From positions 4,092,001-4,156,000 of the forward strand of contig NC_014158.1 of the NCBI RefSeq assembly GCF_000092225.1: DNA of 64,000 nt. The letters are read 5' to 3'. A model generated the notes under the pieces. It was not told the origin of the DNA. It saw only the letters and a program-made list of their open reading frames with translations, and did no database searches. The translations under genes were made by a program, and so were the position numbers. The stretch is from Tsukamurella paurometabola DSM 20162. GTDB lineage: Bacteria; Actinomycetota; Actinomycetes; Mycobacteriales; Mycobacteriaceae. Positions within the stretch are counted from its first letter, which is position 1. Each line of letters opens with the position of its first letter. Of the stretch, positions 47,948 through 56,852 are shown in pieces.

Positions 47948-49393
47948 GTGAGTGCTCGGATCAGAACGCAGGCCCGCACTACGACGCCGATCGCGATCGG
48001 GGGCGAGGCCGCGTATCGCGAGGGCCTCGACCGCCTCCTGACCAGCTACCGCGCGATCGACGTGAATTCCCGAGTGCGACTGGCGAAGAAGACTTCGAAC
48101 CTGTTCCGCGCCCGCGCCGCGACCGACACCCCCGGCTTGGACGTCTCCGGCCTCGGCTCGGTGATCTCCATCGATCCGCAGGCCCGCACCGCCGACGTCG
48201 GCGGCGTTTGCACGTACGAAGACTTCGTTGCTGCCACACTGCCTTTCGGCCTCGCACCGACGGTGGTGCCCCAGCTCAAGACGATCACTCTCGGCGGTGC
48301 GGTAACCGGTATGGGCATCGAGTCCAGTTCCTTCCGGACCGGCCTTCCGCACGAGGTGGTGCGGTCGATGGACATCCTCACCGGCGCCGGCGAGATCGTG
48401 ACCGCCACCCCGGACGGACCGAACGCCGACCTGTACTTCGGCTTCCCCAACTCCTACGGCACGCTCGGCTACTCGACGCGGCTCACCGTGGAACTCGACG
48501 AGGTGGGCCGGTTCGTGGAGCTGCGGCACGTGCGCTTGCACGACCTCCGCGAACTGCAGACCACGATGAACGCGATCGTGGATGCGGGTGAATTCGACGG
48601 CGAGCGCGTGGACTATCTCGACGGAGTGGTGTTCACCCGGGACGAGGCCTACCTGACCCTGGGTCGCAAGACCGACGAGGACGGGCCCGTCAGCGACTAC
48701 ACCGGGATGGACATCTACTACCGCTCACTCCAGCACGAGGACGGGATCCCGCGCGACCGGCTCACCACCCACGACTACCTGTGGCGCTGGGACACCGACT
48801 GGTTCTGGTGCTCGCGTGCGTTCGGTGCGCAGAACCCCAAGGTCCGCAGGCTGTGGCCGAAGCACCTGTTGCGCAGCAGTTTCTACTGGAAGCTGGTGGC
48901 ACTCGACCGGCGCTACGATATCGGCGATCGCCTGGCCGCCCGCAAGGGCGAGCCACCCGGCGAGCGCGTGGTGCAGGACGTCGAGGTGCGGATCGAGGGA
49001 CTCACCGATTTCCTCGATTGGTTCCTCGACGAGATCCCGATCGAACCGATCTGGCTGTGCCCCTTGCGTCTCCGCGATCCGGCGCCCACCGGAGCGGACC
49101 CGCACCGGCCGTGGCCGTTGTACCCACTCGAACCGCACCACACCTATGTGAACGTGGGCTTCTGGTCCGCAGTCCCCAAGCAACCCGGTCAGATCGAGGG
49201 TCGGGCGAACCGGTTGATCGAGAAGAAGGTCTCGGAACTGGGCGGTCACAAATCGCTCTATTCGGAGGCGTTCTACGGGCGCGAGGAGTTCGATGCGCTC
49301 TACGGCGGTCCGGTCCTGGAACAATTGAAGACTCGTTACGACCCCGCGGGCAGGTTGCTGGGGCTGTACGACAAGACAGTCAGGAGGCAGTGA
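47948..49393 (+). CDS. FAD-binding oxidoreductase (Rv3719-like)
   Basis: This 481-residue protein of the VAO/FAD_binding_4 family has SVISIDPQARTADVGGVCTYEDF, VPQLKTITLGGAVTGMGIESSSF and FPNSYGTLGYSTRL, the FAD-binding core, with a C-terminal DWFLDEIPIEPIWLCPLR region. GTG 47948 is chosen because the TATAGC element at 47933-47938 would give a leaderless transcript near it. With the methyltransferase 3 bases downstream it matches the order Rv3719-Rv3720 and resembles the two-enzyme system that makes 10-methyl branched fatty acids (a reductase plus a CFA-type methyltransferase). Confidence 0.88.
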   Translation: MSARIRTQARTTTPIAIGGEAAYREGLDRLLTSYRAIDVNSRVRLAKKTSNLFRARAATDTPGLDVSGLGSVISIDPQARTADVGGVCTYEDFVAATLPFGLAPTVVPQLKTITLGGAVTGMGIESSSFRTGLPHEVVRSMDILTGAGEIVTATPDGPNADLYFGFPNSYGTLGYSTRLTVELDEVGRFVELRHVRLHDLRELQTTMNAIVDAGEFDGERVDYLDGVVFTRDEAYLTLGRKTDEDGPVSDYTGMDIYYRSLQHEDGIPRDRLTTHDYLWRWDTDWFWCSRAFGAQNPKVRRLWPKHLLRSSFYWKLVALDRRYDIGDRLAARKGEPPGERVVQDVEVRIEGLTDFLDWFLDEIPIEPIWLCPLRLRDPAPTGADPHRPWPLYPLEPHHTYVNVGFWSAVPKQPGQIEGRANRLIEKKVSELGGHKSLYSEAFYGREEFDALYGGPVLEQLKTRYDPAGRLLGLYDKTVRRQ

Positions 49394-49396
49394 AAC

Positions 49397-50704
49397 ATGA
49401 CGCGCCACACCCACACCGAGCACCTTCCCAAGCTGAGCCTCGCCGAGATCATCGAGAAGGTGGCGGGCGGGAATCTCGCTATCCGGGTCAAGGCCTACGA
49501 CGGCTCGTCGGCCGGCCCCGACGATGCGGAGTACGGTCTGGAGCTGCTGACGCCCCGCGGGACGACCTATCTCGCCACCGCGCCCGGCGATATGGGGCTC
49601 GCTCGCGCTTACATCGCGGGCGACCTCGAGCTCACCGGCGCGCCCGCCGGTGATCCCTACCCCGCGCTGCGCGCCCTCTCCGACGATCTGAAGTTCGCCA
49701 AACCCACGCCGCGGCTGCTCGCGCAGATCGCGCGATCGGTGGGTCCCGAGCGACTCATCCCGGTCGCGCCGCCGCCGCAGGAGGCGCTGCCGCGCTGGCG
49801 GAGGATCGCAGAGGGGTTCCGGCACAGCAAGTCCCGCGATGCGGAGGCCATCCATCACCACTACGACGTGTCGAACCGGTTCTACGAGCTGGTACTCGGT
49901 CCGTCGATGACCTACACCTGCGCCTGCTACCCCACCGCGGACGCCTCGCTCGAGGAAGCGCAGGAGAATAAGTACCGCCTGGTGTTCGAGAAGCTGCGCC
50001 TCAAGCCGGGTGACCGGCTGCTCGATGTGGGCTGCGGCTGGGGCGGCATGGTGCGATACGCTGCCCAGCGCGGTGTCTACGCCATCGGCGCCACACTGTC
50101 GAAGGAACAGGCGCAATGGGCGCAGGCCGCGATCGAGGCCGAGGGCCTCGGCGAGTTCGCCGAGGTGCGGCACAGCGACTACCGCGACGTCCCCGAGGGC
50201 GATTTCGATGCGATCAGCTCGATCGGTCTCACCGAGCACATCGGCGTGCAGAACTATCCGTCGTACTTCACCTCGCTGCGCGAGAAGCTCAAGACCGGCG
50301 GACTCCTGTTGAACCACACCATCACCCGGCACGACAACAAACTCTCGGGCAAGGGCGGCCAATTCATCGACCGGTACATCTTCCCCGACGGTGAGCTGAC
50401 CGGATCCGGTCGCGTGATCGCCGCGATCCAGGACATCGGCGGTATGGAGGTGCGGCACGAGGAGAACCTCCGCGAGCATTACGCGAAGACCCTCGCCGCC
50501 TGGTGCCAGAACCTGGTGGACAACTGGGACGAGGCGGTGGCCGAGGTGGGACTGGGTACGGCCCGGGTGTGGGGCCTGTATATGGCCGGGTGCCGACTCG
50601 GATTCGAACGGAACGTGGTGCAGTTGCACCAGGTGCTCGCGGTGAAGCTGGATGCCAAGGGCGGCGCCGGCGATCTGCCTCTACGACCCTGGTGGAACGC
50701 CTAG
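49397..50704 (+). CDS. CFA-synthase-family methyltransferase (Rv3720-like)
   Basis: This 435-residue SAM-dependent enzyme of the cyclopropane fatty acid synthase superfamily has RLLDVGCGWGGMVRYAA (near residue 205), FDAISSIGLTEHIGVQNYP and FIDRYIFPDGEL, the typical family motifs, preceded by an N-terminal SCP2-like segment. Members methylate or cyclopropanate unsaturated phospholipid acyl chains; with an FAD reductase partner they make tuberculostearic-type chains. It is coupled to the upstream FAD gene and overlaps the convergent lipoprotein gene by four bases. Confidence 0.9.
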   Translation: MTRHTHTEHLPKLSLAEIIEKVAGGNLAIRVKAYDGSSAGPDDAEYGLELLTPRGTTYLATAPGDMGLARAYIAGDLELTGAPAGDPYPALRALSDDLKFAKPTPRLLAQIARSVGPERLIPVAPPPQEALPRWRRIAEGFRHSKSRDAEAIHHHYDVSNRFYELVLGPSMTYTCACYPTADASLEEAQENKYRLVFEKLRLKPGDRLLDVGCGWGGMVRYAAQRGVYAIGATLSKEQAQWAQAAIEAEGLGEFAEVRHSDYRDVPEGDFDAISSIGLTEHIGVQNYPSYFTSLREKLKTGGLLLNHTITRHDNKLSGKGGQFIDRYIFPDGELTGSGRVIAAIQDIGGMEVRHEENLREHYAKTLAAWCQNLVDNWDEAVAEVGLGTARVWGLYMAGCRLGFERNVVQLHQVLAVKLDAKGGAGDLPLRPWWNA

Positions 50705-51162
50705 TTCCCGCCGCGGTACTTGATCACGAGCACGCCGCGCTCCGGATACAGGTAGGCGCGCACGGTGCCGGGCTCGACGGCCACATAGGAATCGAGCCCG
50801 GCGCTGGTGATTCCGGGGTCCCCGCTGCGGTTGATCTCCGCCGGAACGTCGGGCACCTCGTGCGTGACGGGCTCACCCGCGGCGTCCCGCAGGCGGGCGG
50901 CCACCTCGTCATCGCGCAGGACGATGTTGGCGTCGATCCACCCACTACCGGTGCTCCGAGAGGTGGTCGGACCGGAGACGTCGCCCAGCCATTTGACGCG
51001 GTACGCCTCGCCGATGTTCGTGACGCGCTTCTGGATCGGTTCCCGGTCCTGCCGCACCGCCACAGCGTCCTGCTGCGGCGCACCGGACGATCCGCAGGAC
51101 ACGAGGCTGCCCGCCATCATCGCTGTCGCGACGACGCCGGCCACCCGGACTGCGAGCCGCAT
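50701..51162 (-). CDS. Lipoprotein of unknown function
   Basis: This 153-residue protein has a signal peptide with lipobox LVSC (Cys near residue 23), so it is likely membrane-anchored outside. The rest contains the segment PTTSRSTGSGWIDANIVLRDDE and ends VLVIKYRGGN; no family is recognised. Its ATG shares a base with the dnaX stop (TGATG), so it is co-translated with dnaX. Confidence 0.75.
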   Translation of the reverse strand: MRLAVRVAGVVATAMMAGSLVSCGSSGAPQQDAVAVRQDREPIQKRVTNIGEAYRVKWLGDVSGPTTSRSTGSGWIDANIVLRDDEVAARLRDAAGEPVTHEVPDVPAEINRSGDPGITSAGLDSYVAVEPGTVRAYLYPERGVLVIKYRGGN

Positions 51163-53375
51163 CAGATGGGCCGGGCCCCGAGCTCGTTCTTGAGGAGTTC
51201 GAGCGCGATCTCCTCGGGATCGCGCCGCGGCGCCGACGCGCCGCCGCCCGCAGCGTCCTCGCGGGCCGCCTCGGCCATCATCTCCTCCTCGGAGACCTCG
51301 GCGACGGGTTCCGGCTCAGGCTCCGGCTCGGGCGGGAGCGGGATGTCGTCGTGGTGTGCGGGTGCCCGGTTCTCCCGGCCCGCGGGTCGCGGATCGGACT
51401 GCTGGGCCTGCTGATCGCCCTGGCGGCTGCGTCGCTCGAAGGTGGGAGCCTTACGCGGCGGCTCGGCGGGCGGACGCTGGCGCGGCGCGGCCTGCGAGGC
51501 AGCGGCCTGGGGCGCGCCGGCACCGTCGCCGACCTCGACATCCCAGTGCGTGCCGAAGACCTCGCGCACGGCGTCGCGCAGGTTACCCACGTGCTGTTGA
51601 TCGCTGAACCGGGCGAGCAGTGCGGGGATCGCCAGCGCGAGGTGCAAGGTGTCGCCGACGACCCCGACGACCTGCATATTGGTCATCAAAGTGGCGGTGA
51701 CCTTGCTGCGCTCACCGACGGCGCGAAGCACCTTCGGCCACGCGGTACGGACCTCGTCGACCGAGGGCCCGGCCGCGGCGGCCGGTGCCGCAGCGGGCTC
51801 GGGCGCGACGGGTTCGGACGCGGGCTCGGGCGCGACGGGTTCGGGCGCCGCCGGTTCCGGGGCAGGCTCCGATTCCGGAGCTGGACGGTGCATCACGGGA
51901 ACCGCCTCGGCGGGCGGTTCCGGGGCCCGCTCCGGTTCGGCCGGCGCCGACTCCCCCTGCGGGACCGCCGTCGGCTGTGCGGCCGGTTGCGTGTCCGGTT
52001 CCGGCCGGGGCGCGGGCGGTTGCGGTGCGGGCGCGGTGACGGAGGCAGCGGCCTCGGACGCCGGTGCGGCCGCGGGCTCGGACGGTGCCTCGGCCGCTCG
52101 CTGGCTGGGACGGACGAACCGCTGCTCGCCCGCGGACGGGCCGGCTGGAGCCGGCGTTCCGGGCTGCGACGCCGCGGGAACGGAGACGGCAGTGGGAACC
52201 GATCCCGCGGCCTGTGGTGCACCCGCGGGTCGGCGTTCGAGGGCCTCGACCCGCTGCAACAGCGCGGCCTGCGATTCGTCGGCCGCGGGCAGCAACATCC
52301 GGGCGCACATCACCTCGAGCAGCAGCCGCGGCGACGTGGCGCCGCGCATCTCGGCGAGCGACGCGTGCGTCACCTCGGCACACCGGGTGAGGGTGGCGAG
52401 CCCCAATTGCCCGGCCTCGGTGCGCATCGTCTCCAGCACGTCGACGGGCACGTCGATCAGGCCGCGATCGGCCGCATCGGGCACGGTGTGCAGCAGGATC
52501 AGATCGCGGAAGCGCTCCAAGAGGTCGGTGGCGAAGCGGCGGGGATCGTGACCGGCCTCCATCACCCGCTCGACGGCACCGAACAGCGCGGCACCGTCTC
52601 CGGTGCCGAGGGCCTCGACCGCGGCGTCGATGAGCGCGGCGTCGGTGACGCCGAGCAGGCCCAGGGCGCGCTGGTAGGTGACGCCCTCGGGCCCGGCGCC
52701 GGCCAGCAACTGATCCATGATCGACAGCGAGTCACGGGGCGAGCCGCCACCGGCACGGATCACCAGCGGATACACCTGCGGCTCGACCGCCACGTGTTCG
52801 GCGCCGGTGATCTTCTCCAGCAGCGGCCGCATCACGTTGGGCGCCAGCAGACGGAACGGGTAGTGGTGCGTACGCGAGCGGATGGTGGTGAGCACCTTCT
52901 CCGGCTCGGTGGTGGCGAAGATGAAGATGAGGTGCTCCGGTGGCTCCTCGACGATCTTCAGCAGCGCGTTGAAGCCCTGCGGGGTCACCATGTGCGCCTC
53001 GTCCACGATGAACACGCGATACCGCGATTCGGCGGGGGCGTAGAAGGCGCGGTCACGCAGTTCCCGGGCGTCGTCCACACCGCCGTGGCTGGCGGCGTCC
53101 ATCTCGGTGACGTCGAGGTTTCCGGGGCCGCCGGGAGCGAGAGCAACGCAGGAGTTGCACACGCCGCAGGGCGTGGACGTGGGGCCCTGTTCGCAGTTGA
53201 GCGATCGGGCCAGGATGCGGGCCGACGAGGTCTTTCCGCAGCCACGCGGCCCGGAGAACAGGTAGGCGTGGTTGATCCGGCCGGAATCGAGCGCGACGCT
53301 CAGCGGTTCGGTGACGTGCTCCTGTCCCACGACCTCGGCGAACGTCGCGGGACGGTACTTCCGGTAGAGAGCCAC
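51162..53375 (-). CDS. dnaX: DNA polymerase III subunits gamma/tau
   Basis: This 737-residue clamp-loader subunit has the AAA+ P-loop FSGPRGCGKTSSAR (near residue 45), the four-Cys zinc site in CEQGPTSTPCGVCNSC, DEAH in FIVDEAH and the GGGSPRDSLS sensor. After about residue 385 comes a Pro/Ala/Glu-rich low-complexity linker to about 535 and then the tau-type C-terminal region. No frameshift signal was noticed. It lies next to aspC-like and SRP RNA genes as in M. tuberculosis. Confidence 0.96.
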   Translation of the reverse strand: MALYRKYRPATFAEVVGQEHVTEPLSVALDSGRINHAYLFSGPRGCGKTSSARILARSLNCEQGPTSTPCGVCNSCVALAPGGPGNLDVTEMDAASHGGVDDARELRDRAFYAPAESRYRVFIVDEAHMVTPQGFNALLKIVEEPPEHLIFIFATTEPEKVLTTIRSRTHHYPFRLLAPNVMRPLLEKITGAEHVAVEPQVYPLVIRAGGGSPRDSLSIMDQLLAGAGPEGVTYQRALGLLGVTDAALIDAAVEALGTGDGAALFGAVERVMEAGHDPRRFATDLLERFRDLILLHTVPDAADRGLIDVPVDVLETMRTEAGQLGLATLTRCAEVTHASLAEMRGATSPRLLLEVMCARMLLPAADESQAALLQRVEALERRPAGAPQAAGSVPTAVSVPAASQPGTPAPAGPSAGEQRFVRPSQRAAEAPSEPAAAPASEAAASVTAPAPQPPAPRPEPDTQPAAQPTAVPQGESAPAEPERAPEPPAEAVPVMHRPAPESEPAPEPAAPEPVAPEPASEPVAPEPAAAPAAAAGPSVDEVRTAWPKVLRAVGERSKVTATLMTNMQVVGVVGDTLHLALAIPALLARFSDQQHVGNLRDAVREVFGTHWDVEVGDGAGAPQAAASQAAPRQRPPAEPPRKAPTFERRSRQGDQQAQQSDPRPAGRENRAPAHHDDIPLPPEPEPEPEPVAEVSEEEMMAEAAREDAAGGGASAPRRDPEEIALELLKNELGARPI

Positions 53376-53404
53376 GGTGTCAGGCTACCGGTGCCGTCCG
53401 ACGG

Positions 53405-53950
53405 TCACTGCGGGCCGTTCGGATGCTGCGGGAACGATCCGGTGTCCGTCGTTCCCGGCGCGGGCGGCAGTACCGGGATCTGGCCCGTCTGGAACGGGGC
53501 CGGGGGCGCCGCGGGGACCGCCGCCGGCCCGGACCGGCCGGCCGCGAGACGATCGGCGAGCGCCAGCGCGAGCAGCATGCAGAGTGAGACGAACAGCACG
53601 AGGACGAACGCGGGGTGCACCTGGACGAGCACGAGCCCGGCGATCAGCAGCACGGCCCAGCCGCAGCAGCTCGCGACGCGAGCCGGGAGCGAGCCCTTCG
53701 CGAGGAACACGGCGAGACCAACGAAGGACACCAGCAGGCCCACGAGCATCACGGCCACCGGAGCCAGCAGGGTGACCGCGTACAGGCCGAGGTCGTAGGT
53801 ATCGGCGCCGAGCCGTGTCGACGAGCCGGCATCTCCAGTGGAGGTCATCCAGTAGATCACCAGGCCGAGCAGGGTGAGAATCGCGATGAGCGCCTGGATC
53901 AGGGCCAGCGCGCGGTACAGACGCGGCACCGGGGCCGGATACGGGTACAT
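53405..53950 (-). CDS. Four-helix membrane protein of unknown function
   Basis: This 181-residue protein has hydrophobic helices at about residues 15-37, 55-80, 95-110 and 115-135, then a Pro/Ala-rich cytoplasmic tail ending FPQHPNGPQ. ATG 53950 is preceded by GGGGAAG, a good ribosome binding site. No family is recognised. It is transcribed toward dnaX and may share its transcript. Confidence 0.65.
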   Translation of the reverse strand: MYPYPAPVPRLYRALALIQALIAILTLLGLVIYWMTSTGDAGSSTRLGADTYDLGLYAVTLLAPVAVMLVGLLVSFVGLAVFLAKGSLPARVASCCGWAVLLIAGLVLVQVHPAFVLVLFVSLCMLLALALADRLAAGRSGPAAVPAAPPAPFQTGQIPVLPPAPGTTDTGSFPQHPNGPQ

Positions 53951-54070
53951 GGTCTTCCCCCTCGTTTGCGAGTGCACCGTCCACGCTAGCGTCCCGCCGT
54001 CCGCTGCGCCGGAACGAAAGGGGAAGCCGCACCCACGGATCTCCACGGGTGCGGCTTCGGGCCGAGCGGT

Positions 54071-55549
54071 CTACTTCTTGGTGCGGTCCAGGCCCAGCAC
54101 GTCGGTGATGTAGAAGAACGGGTCGGTCTGGTCGGTGAGGCCGACCACGTTGGCGGCGCCGGGACCGTATGCGGCGATCCGCACCTGACCGCCGGTGTGC
54201 TGCTCCTCGCCCGGATCGAGCGAGGTTCCGTAGTTCACGGTGAGCGTGCCGCCGTCCTTGGTGTTCAGCGTGCGCGTCAGGCCCGGAGTCACGCTGCCGG
54301 TCTCGATGATCTGGCTGGTGTGGGCGTGGTCGCCGGTCACGATGACCAGGGTGTCCTTGTCCTGCTTGGCGAATTCCAACGCGGTGCTCACGGCGTCGGA
54401 GAGCTGGACGGTCTCACCGATCTGGCCGCACGGGTCGGCGTCGTGGTTGGCCTTGTCGACCGATCCGGACTCGACCTGCAGGAAGAAGCCCTTGTCGCCC
54501 TTGAGCAGATCGATGGCCTTCTTGGTCAGCGACTGCAGCTTCGGCGTGGCACCGAAGGCCGGGTTCGGCGAGCAGGTCACCGCCGGCTCCTTGCCGCCTT
54601 CCTTGGTGGCGGTGGCCTTGTCCCACAGGCGCGGCAGGTTCCCGTCGGCGAACACGCCGAGCAGGGGCTTGTCCTGGTTCGCGTCCTTGATCCCGTCGAG
54701 CTCCTCACCCGAGCGGACGATCTGGTAACCGCGCTCCTTGGCCTGCACCTCGAGCGTCTTCCCGGTGTACTCGCCGGCATCGGCGGTCTGCTGGAAGGTC
54801 TTCCAGCCGCCGCCGAGGGTCACATCCGCCCGTGCGGTGAGCAGCTGCTCGGTGATCGAACCGCGGCCGCCGCTGGCGAGCGAATCCGAACCGCACTTCT
54901 CCTTGGTCTCGACGGGGCCGTAGCACTTGCGCTGCGCCACGTGCGCGACCTGCACGGCCGGGGTGGCGTCCTGCAGCTCTGTGGTGGTGACGTTGCCGGT
55001 CTTGCGGCCGTTGGCCTTCGCGATCTCCAGGATGGACGGCTGAGCCTTACCGTTGACGTCCACGCCGACGGCACCGTTGTAGGTCTTGGTGCCGGTCGAC
55101 CAGGCGGTACCGGAGGCTGCGGAATCGGTGGTGTAGTCCGGCTTCTTGGTGTCCTTGTTGAGCGCGTACGTGGTGTAGTCGCCGGACAGTGGGAGCTGGT
55201 CGATACCGGGGATCTGGCCGCCGGCGCCCCACTGGTAGTCGCGGGCGAGGGTGAGTTCCTGGTTGGCGGTGCCGTCGCCAATGATCAGGATGACGTTCTT
55301 GGCCTTCGACTTCTGGATCGAATCGGCGATCGCCTGAGTCTGGTCGCCGTCCAGCCGCCGGGCGCCGCCGTTGATGGTGACATCGCCCGCGGCCTGGCGC
55401 GTGATGTCGACGCCTGCGGCCGTGTCGCCGGATGTGCCCGGGCCGTCGTTCGTGCCCTTGTTGCCACACGCGGCGGCCACCACCGCGACCGCGGCCACCG
55501 TGCTGACGGCCATCGCCGCGCGCACCTTCTTACCCTCGAATGTCATCAT
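54071..55549 (-). CDS. phoA: Alkaline phosphatase (PhoA-type lipoprotein)
   Basis: This 492-residue phosphomonoesterase has a lipobox-like AAACG (Cys near residue 28), so it is anchored outside. The active-site Ser is in TTDSAASGTA (near residue 140), metal ligands are seen in ILIIGDGTANQE, SVDKANHDAD and TGDHAHTSQI. It releases phosphate from organic esters. A PHO-box-like direct repeat lies just upstream, suggesting control by the phosphate regulator PhoP. Confidence 0.92.
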   Translation of the reverse strand: MMTFEGKKVRAAMAVSTVAAVAVVAAACGNKGTNDGPGTSGDTAAGVDITRQAAGDVTINGGARRLDGDQTQAIADSIQKSKAKNVILIIGDGTANQELTLARDYQWGAGGQIPGIDQLPLSGDYTTYALNKDTKKPDYTTDSAASGTAWSTGTKTYNGAVGVDVNGKAQPSILEIAKANGRKTGNVTTTELQDATPAVQVAHVAQRKCYGPVETKEKCGSDSLASGGRGSITEQLLTARADVTLGGGWKTFQQTADAGEYTGKTLEVQAKERGYQIVRSGEELDGIKDANQDKPLLGVFADGNLPRLWDKATATKEGGKEPAVTCSPNPAFGATPKLQSLTKKAIDLLKGDKGFFLQVESGSVDKANHDADPCGQIGETVQLSDAVSTALEFAKQDKDTLVIVTGDHAHTSQIIETGSVTPGLTRTLNTKDGGTLTVNYGTSLDPGEEQHTGGQVRIAAYGPGAANVVGLTDQTDPFFYITDVLGLDRTKK

Positions 55550-55570
55550 TCATGCATAGGACCATATGTA

Positions 55571-55599
55571 TTTGAACGCTCGCCGTTCGCCGGGTGAAC
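55571..55599 (-). promoter_or_regulatory. PHO-box-like repeats upstream of phoA
   Basis: On the minus strand GTTCACC (55599-55593) and GTTCAAA (55577-55571) lie exactly 22 bases, two 11-base units, apart, with a degenerate unit GAACGGC between. The Streptomyces PhoP box is built of 11-base units beginning GTTCACC. The location 22-50 bases before the phoA start fits an activator site. Confidence 0.55.
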
Positions 55600-55616
55600 T
55601 CTCGGAACTCACCAGC

Positions 55617-56852
55617 TCAGCGCCGGGAATCACGCCGCCGGGCGAACGCCTGAGCCAGCGCGGAACCGAACAAAAGCCCCAAAGCGAGCGCGCAGATCAC
55701 GGCGGCCACATCGACCGCGGTGCGTGCACCCTGCGCCGGATCGAGGCCCACCGAGGTCACCGACAACAAGCCCAGGCTGCCGGGCACCAGCACCCAGAAC
55801 GCGGGCAGGAACACCACGAGCCGCGGTAGGTCGGGGCGGACGGATTCGGCGATCGAGGCGCCGAGGCTCCCCGCAACGGCACCCAGGAAGCCGCCGAGCA
55901 CCGCACCCGAGAGCTCCTGCCCGGCGAGCTGGGCACCGAAGGCCGCGGCCACCACGCAGACGATCGGGGGCAGCAGCCGCATCGACGCGCCCTCGTTGAG
56001 ACACACCCCGATGCAGATGAGCAGCAGACCCACCGGCGGCCCCCACCAGCCGAGTTCGTTGACGCGCAGGTTGATCATCAGTTCCGGCGCCACGTTCAGC
56101 ATCGTGGTGGCGCTGAACACGCCGATCGAGAACAGCATCAGCGCGACGATGCCGAAGGTGAGCCGTGCGGTGCCGGCGACCATCGCGCCCGCGGCCAGTT
56201 CCGACATGCCGGTCACCATCAGCGCACCGGGGAGCAGCACCGCCAGCGGCGCGAGCAGGGTGCGCAGCGGACCGTCGAGCCAGCCGGCCTGGGCCGCGGC
56301 GAAGACGCCGGTCGAGACGGTGAAGGCCGCGATCGTGGGCAGCAGGGTGGATACGAACTGCACCCGCCCGGACAGTGTCACCAACAGCATCACCACCACT
56401 CCGCCGATCGCCGCCGCGGCGATGTTCGCCCAGCCGGGCTGCAGCAGCATCGCGATGCCGATCGCGATCACCGACCAGGAAGCGTCCTGCACCCACCGGG
56501 AGTAACGGTGCGGCAGCGAGCGCAGCGAGCCGAGCCGGCCGAAGGCCTCGTCGGGTGCGGTGGTGCCGGCGACGAGGCCCCGTCGGACATCGTCGACCAC
56601 GGCGGATTGTTCCAGCCGGAGCGGACCGTCGATCGATTCGAAGGTGGCCGGCTCGCCGGGGGCCAGGCCCACGGTGAGTCCGGTGGGTGTAGCCCCGACC
56701 TGCGTCATCGGGTGCCCCAGTGCGGTGGCGACGGCGCGCAGTTCGTCCTCCACCTCGTGCACGGGTTGGCCGCCGGCGATCATGGCGGCGCCCAGATAAG
56801 CGAGGAGCCGGCGGTGCTCGGCCCCGGCATCGGGTACCCGGTCAGGCGTCAC
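55617..56852 (-). CDS. ThrE-like threonine/serine exporter
   Basis: This 411-residue protein has an N-terminal soluble domain (residues 1-120) and about ten helices, matching the ThrE family (ThrE N-terminal domain followed by ThrE-2). Segments LLAYLGAAMIAGGQPVHEVEDEL and ATPTGLTVGLAPG are characteristic. It exports threonine/serine from the cytosol. GTG 56852 overlaps the end of the upstream GT87 gene by 11 bases. Confidence 0.87.
   Translation of the reverse strand: MTPDRVPDAGAEHRRLLAYLGAAMIAGGQPVHEVEDELRAVATALGHPMTQVGATPTGLTVGLAPGEPATFESIDGPLRLEQSAVVDDVRRGLVAGTTAPDEAFGRLGSLRSLPHRYSRWVQDASWSVIAIGIAMLLQPGWANIAAAAIGGVVVMLLVTLSGRVQFVSTLLPTIAAFTVSTGVFAAAQAGWLDGPLRTLLAPLAVLLPGALMVTGMSELAAGAMVAGTARLTFGIVALMLFSIGVFSATTMLNVAPELMINLRVNELGWWGPPVGLLLICIGVCLNEGASMRLLPPIVCVVAAAFGAQLAGQELSGAVLGGFLGAVAGSLGASIAESVRPDLPRLVVFLPAFWVLVPGSLGLLSVTSVGLDPAQGARTAVDVAAVICALALGLLFGSALAQAFARRRDSRR

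Noticed and set aside
51700-52250. Arg/Pro/Ala-rich frames over the dnaX linker as possible secreted proteins
   Set aside because: They are shadows of the low-complexity dnaX linker and have no signal peptide or ribosome binding site.
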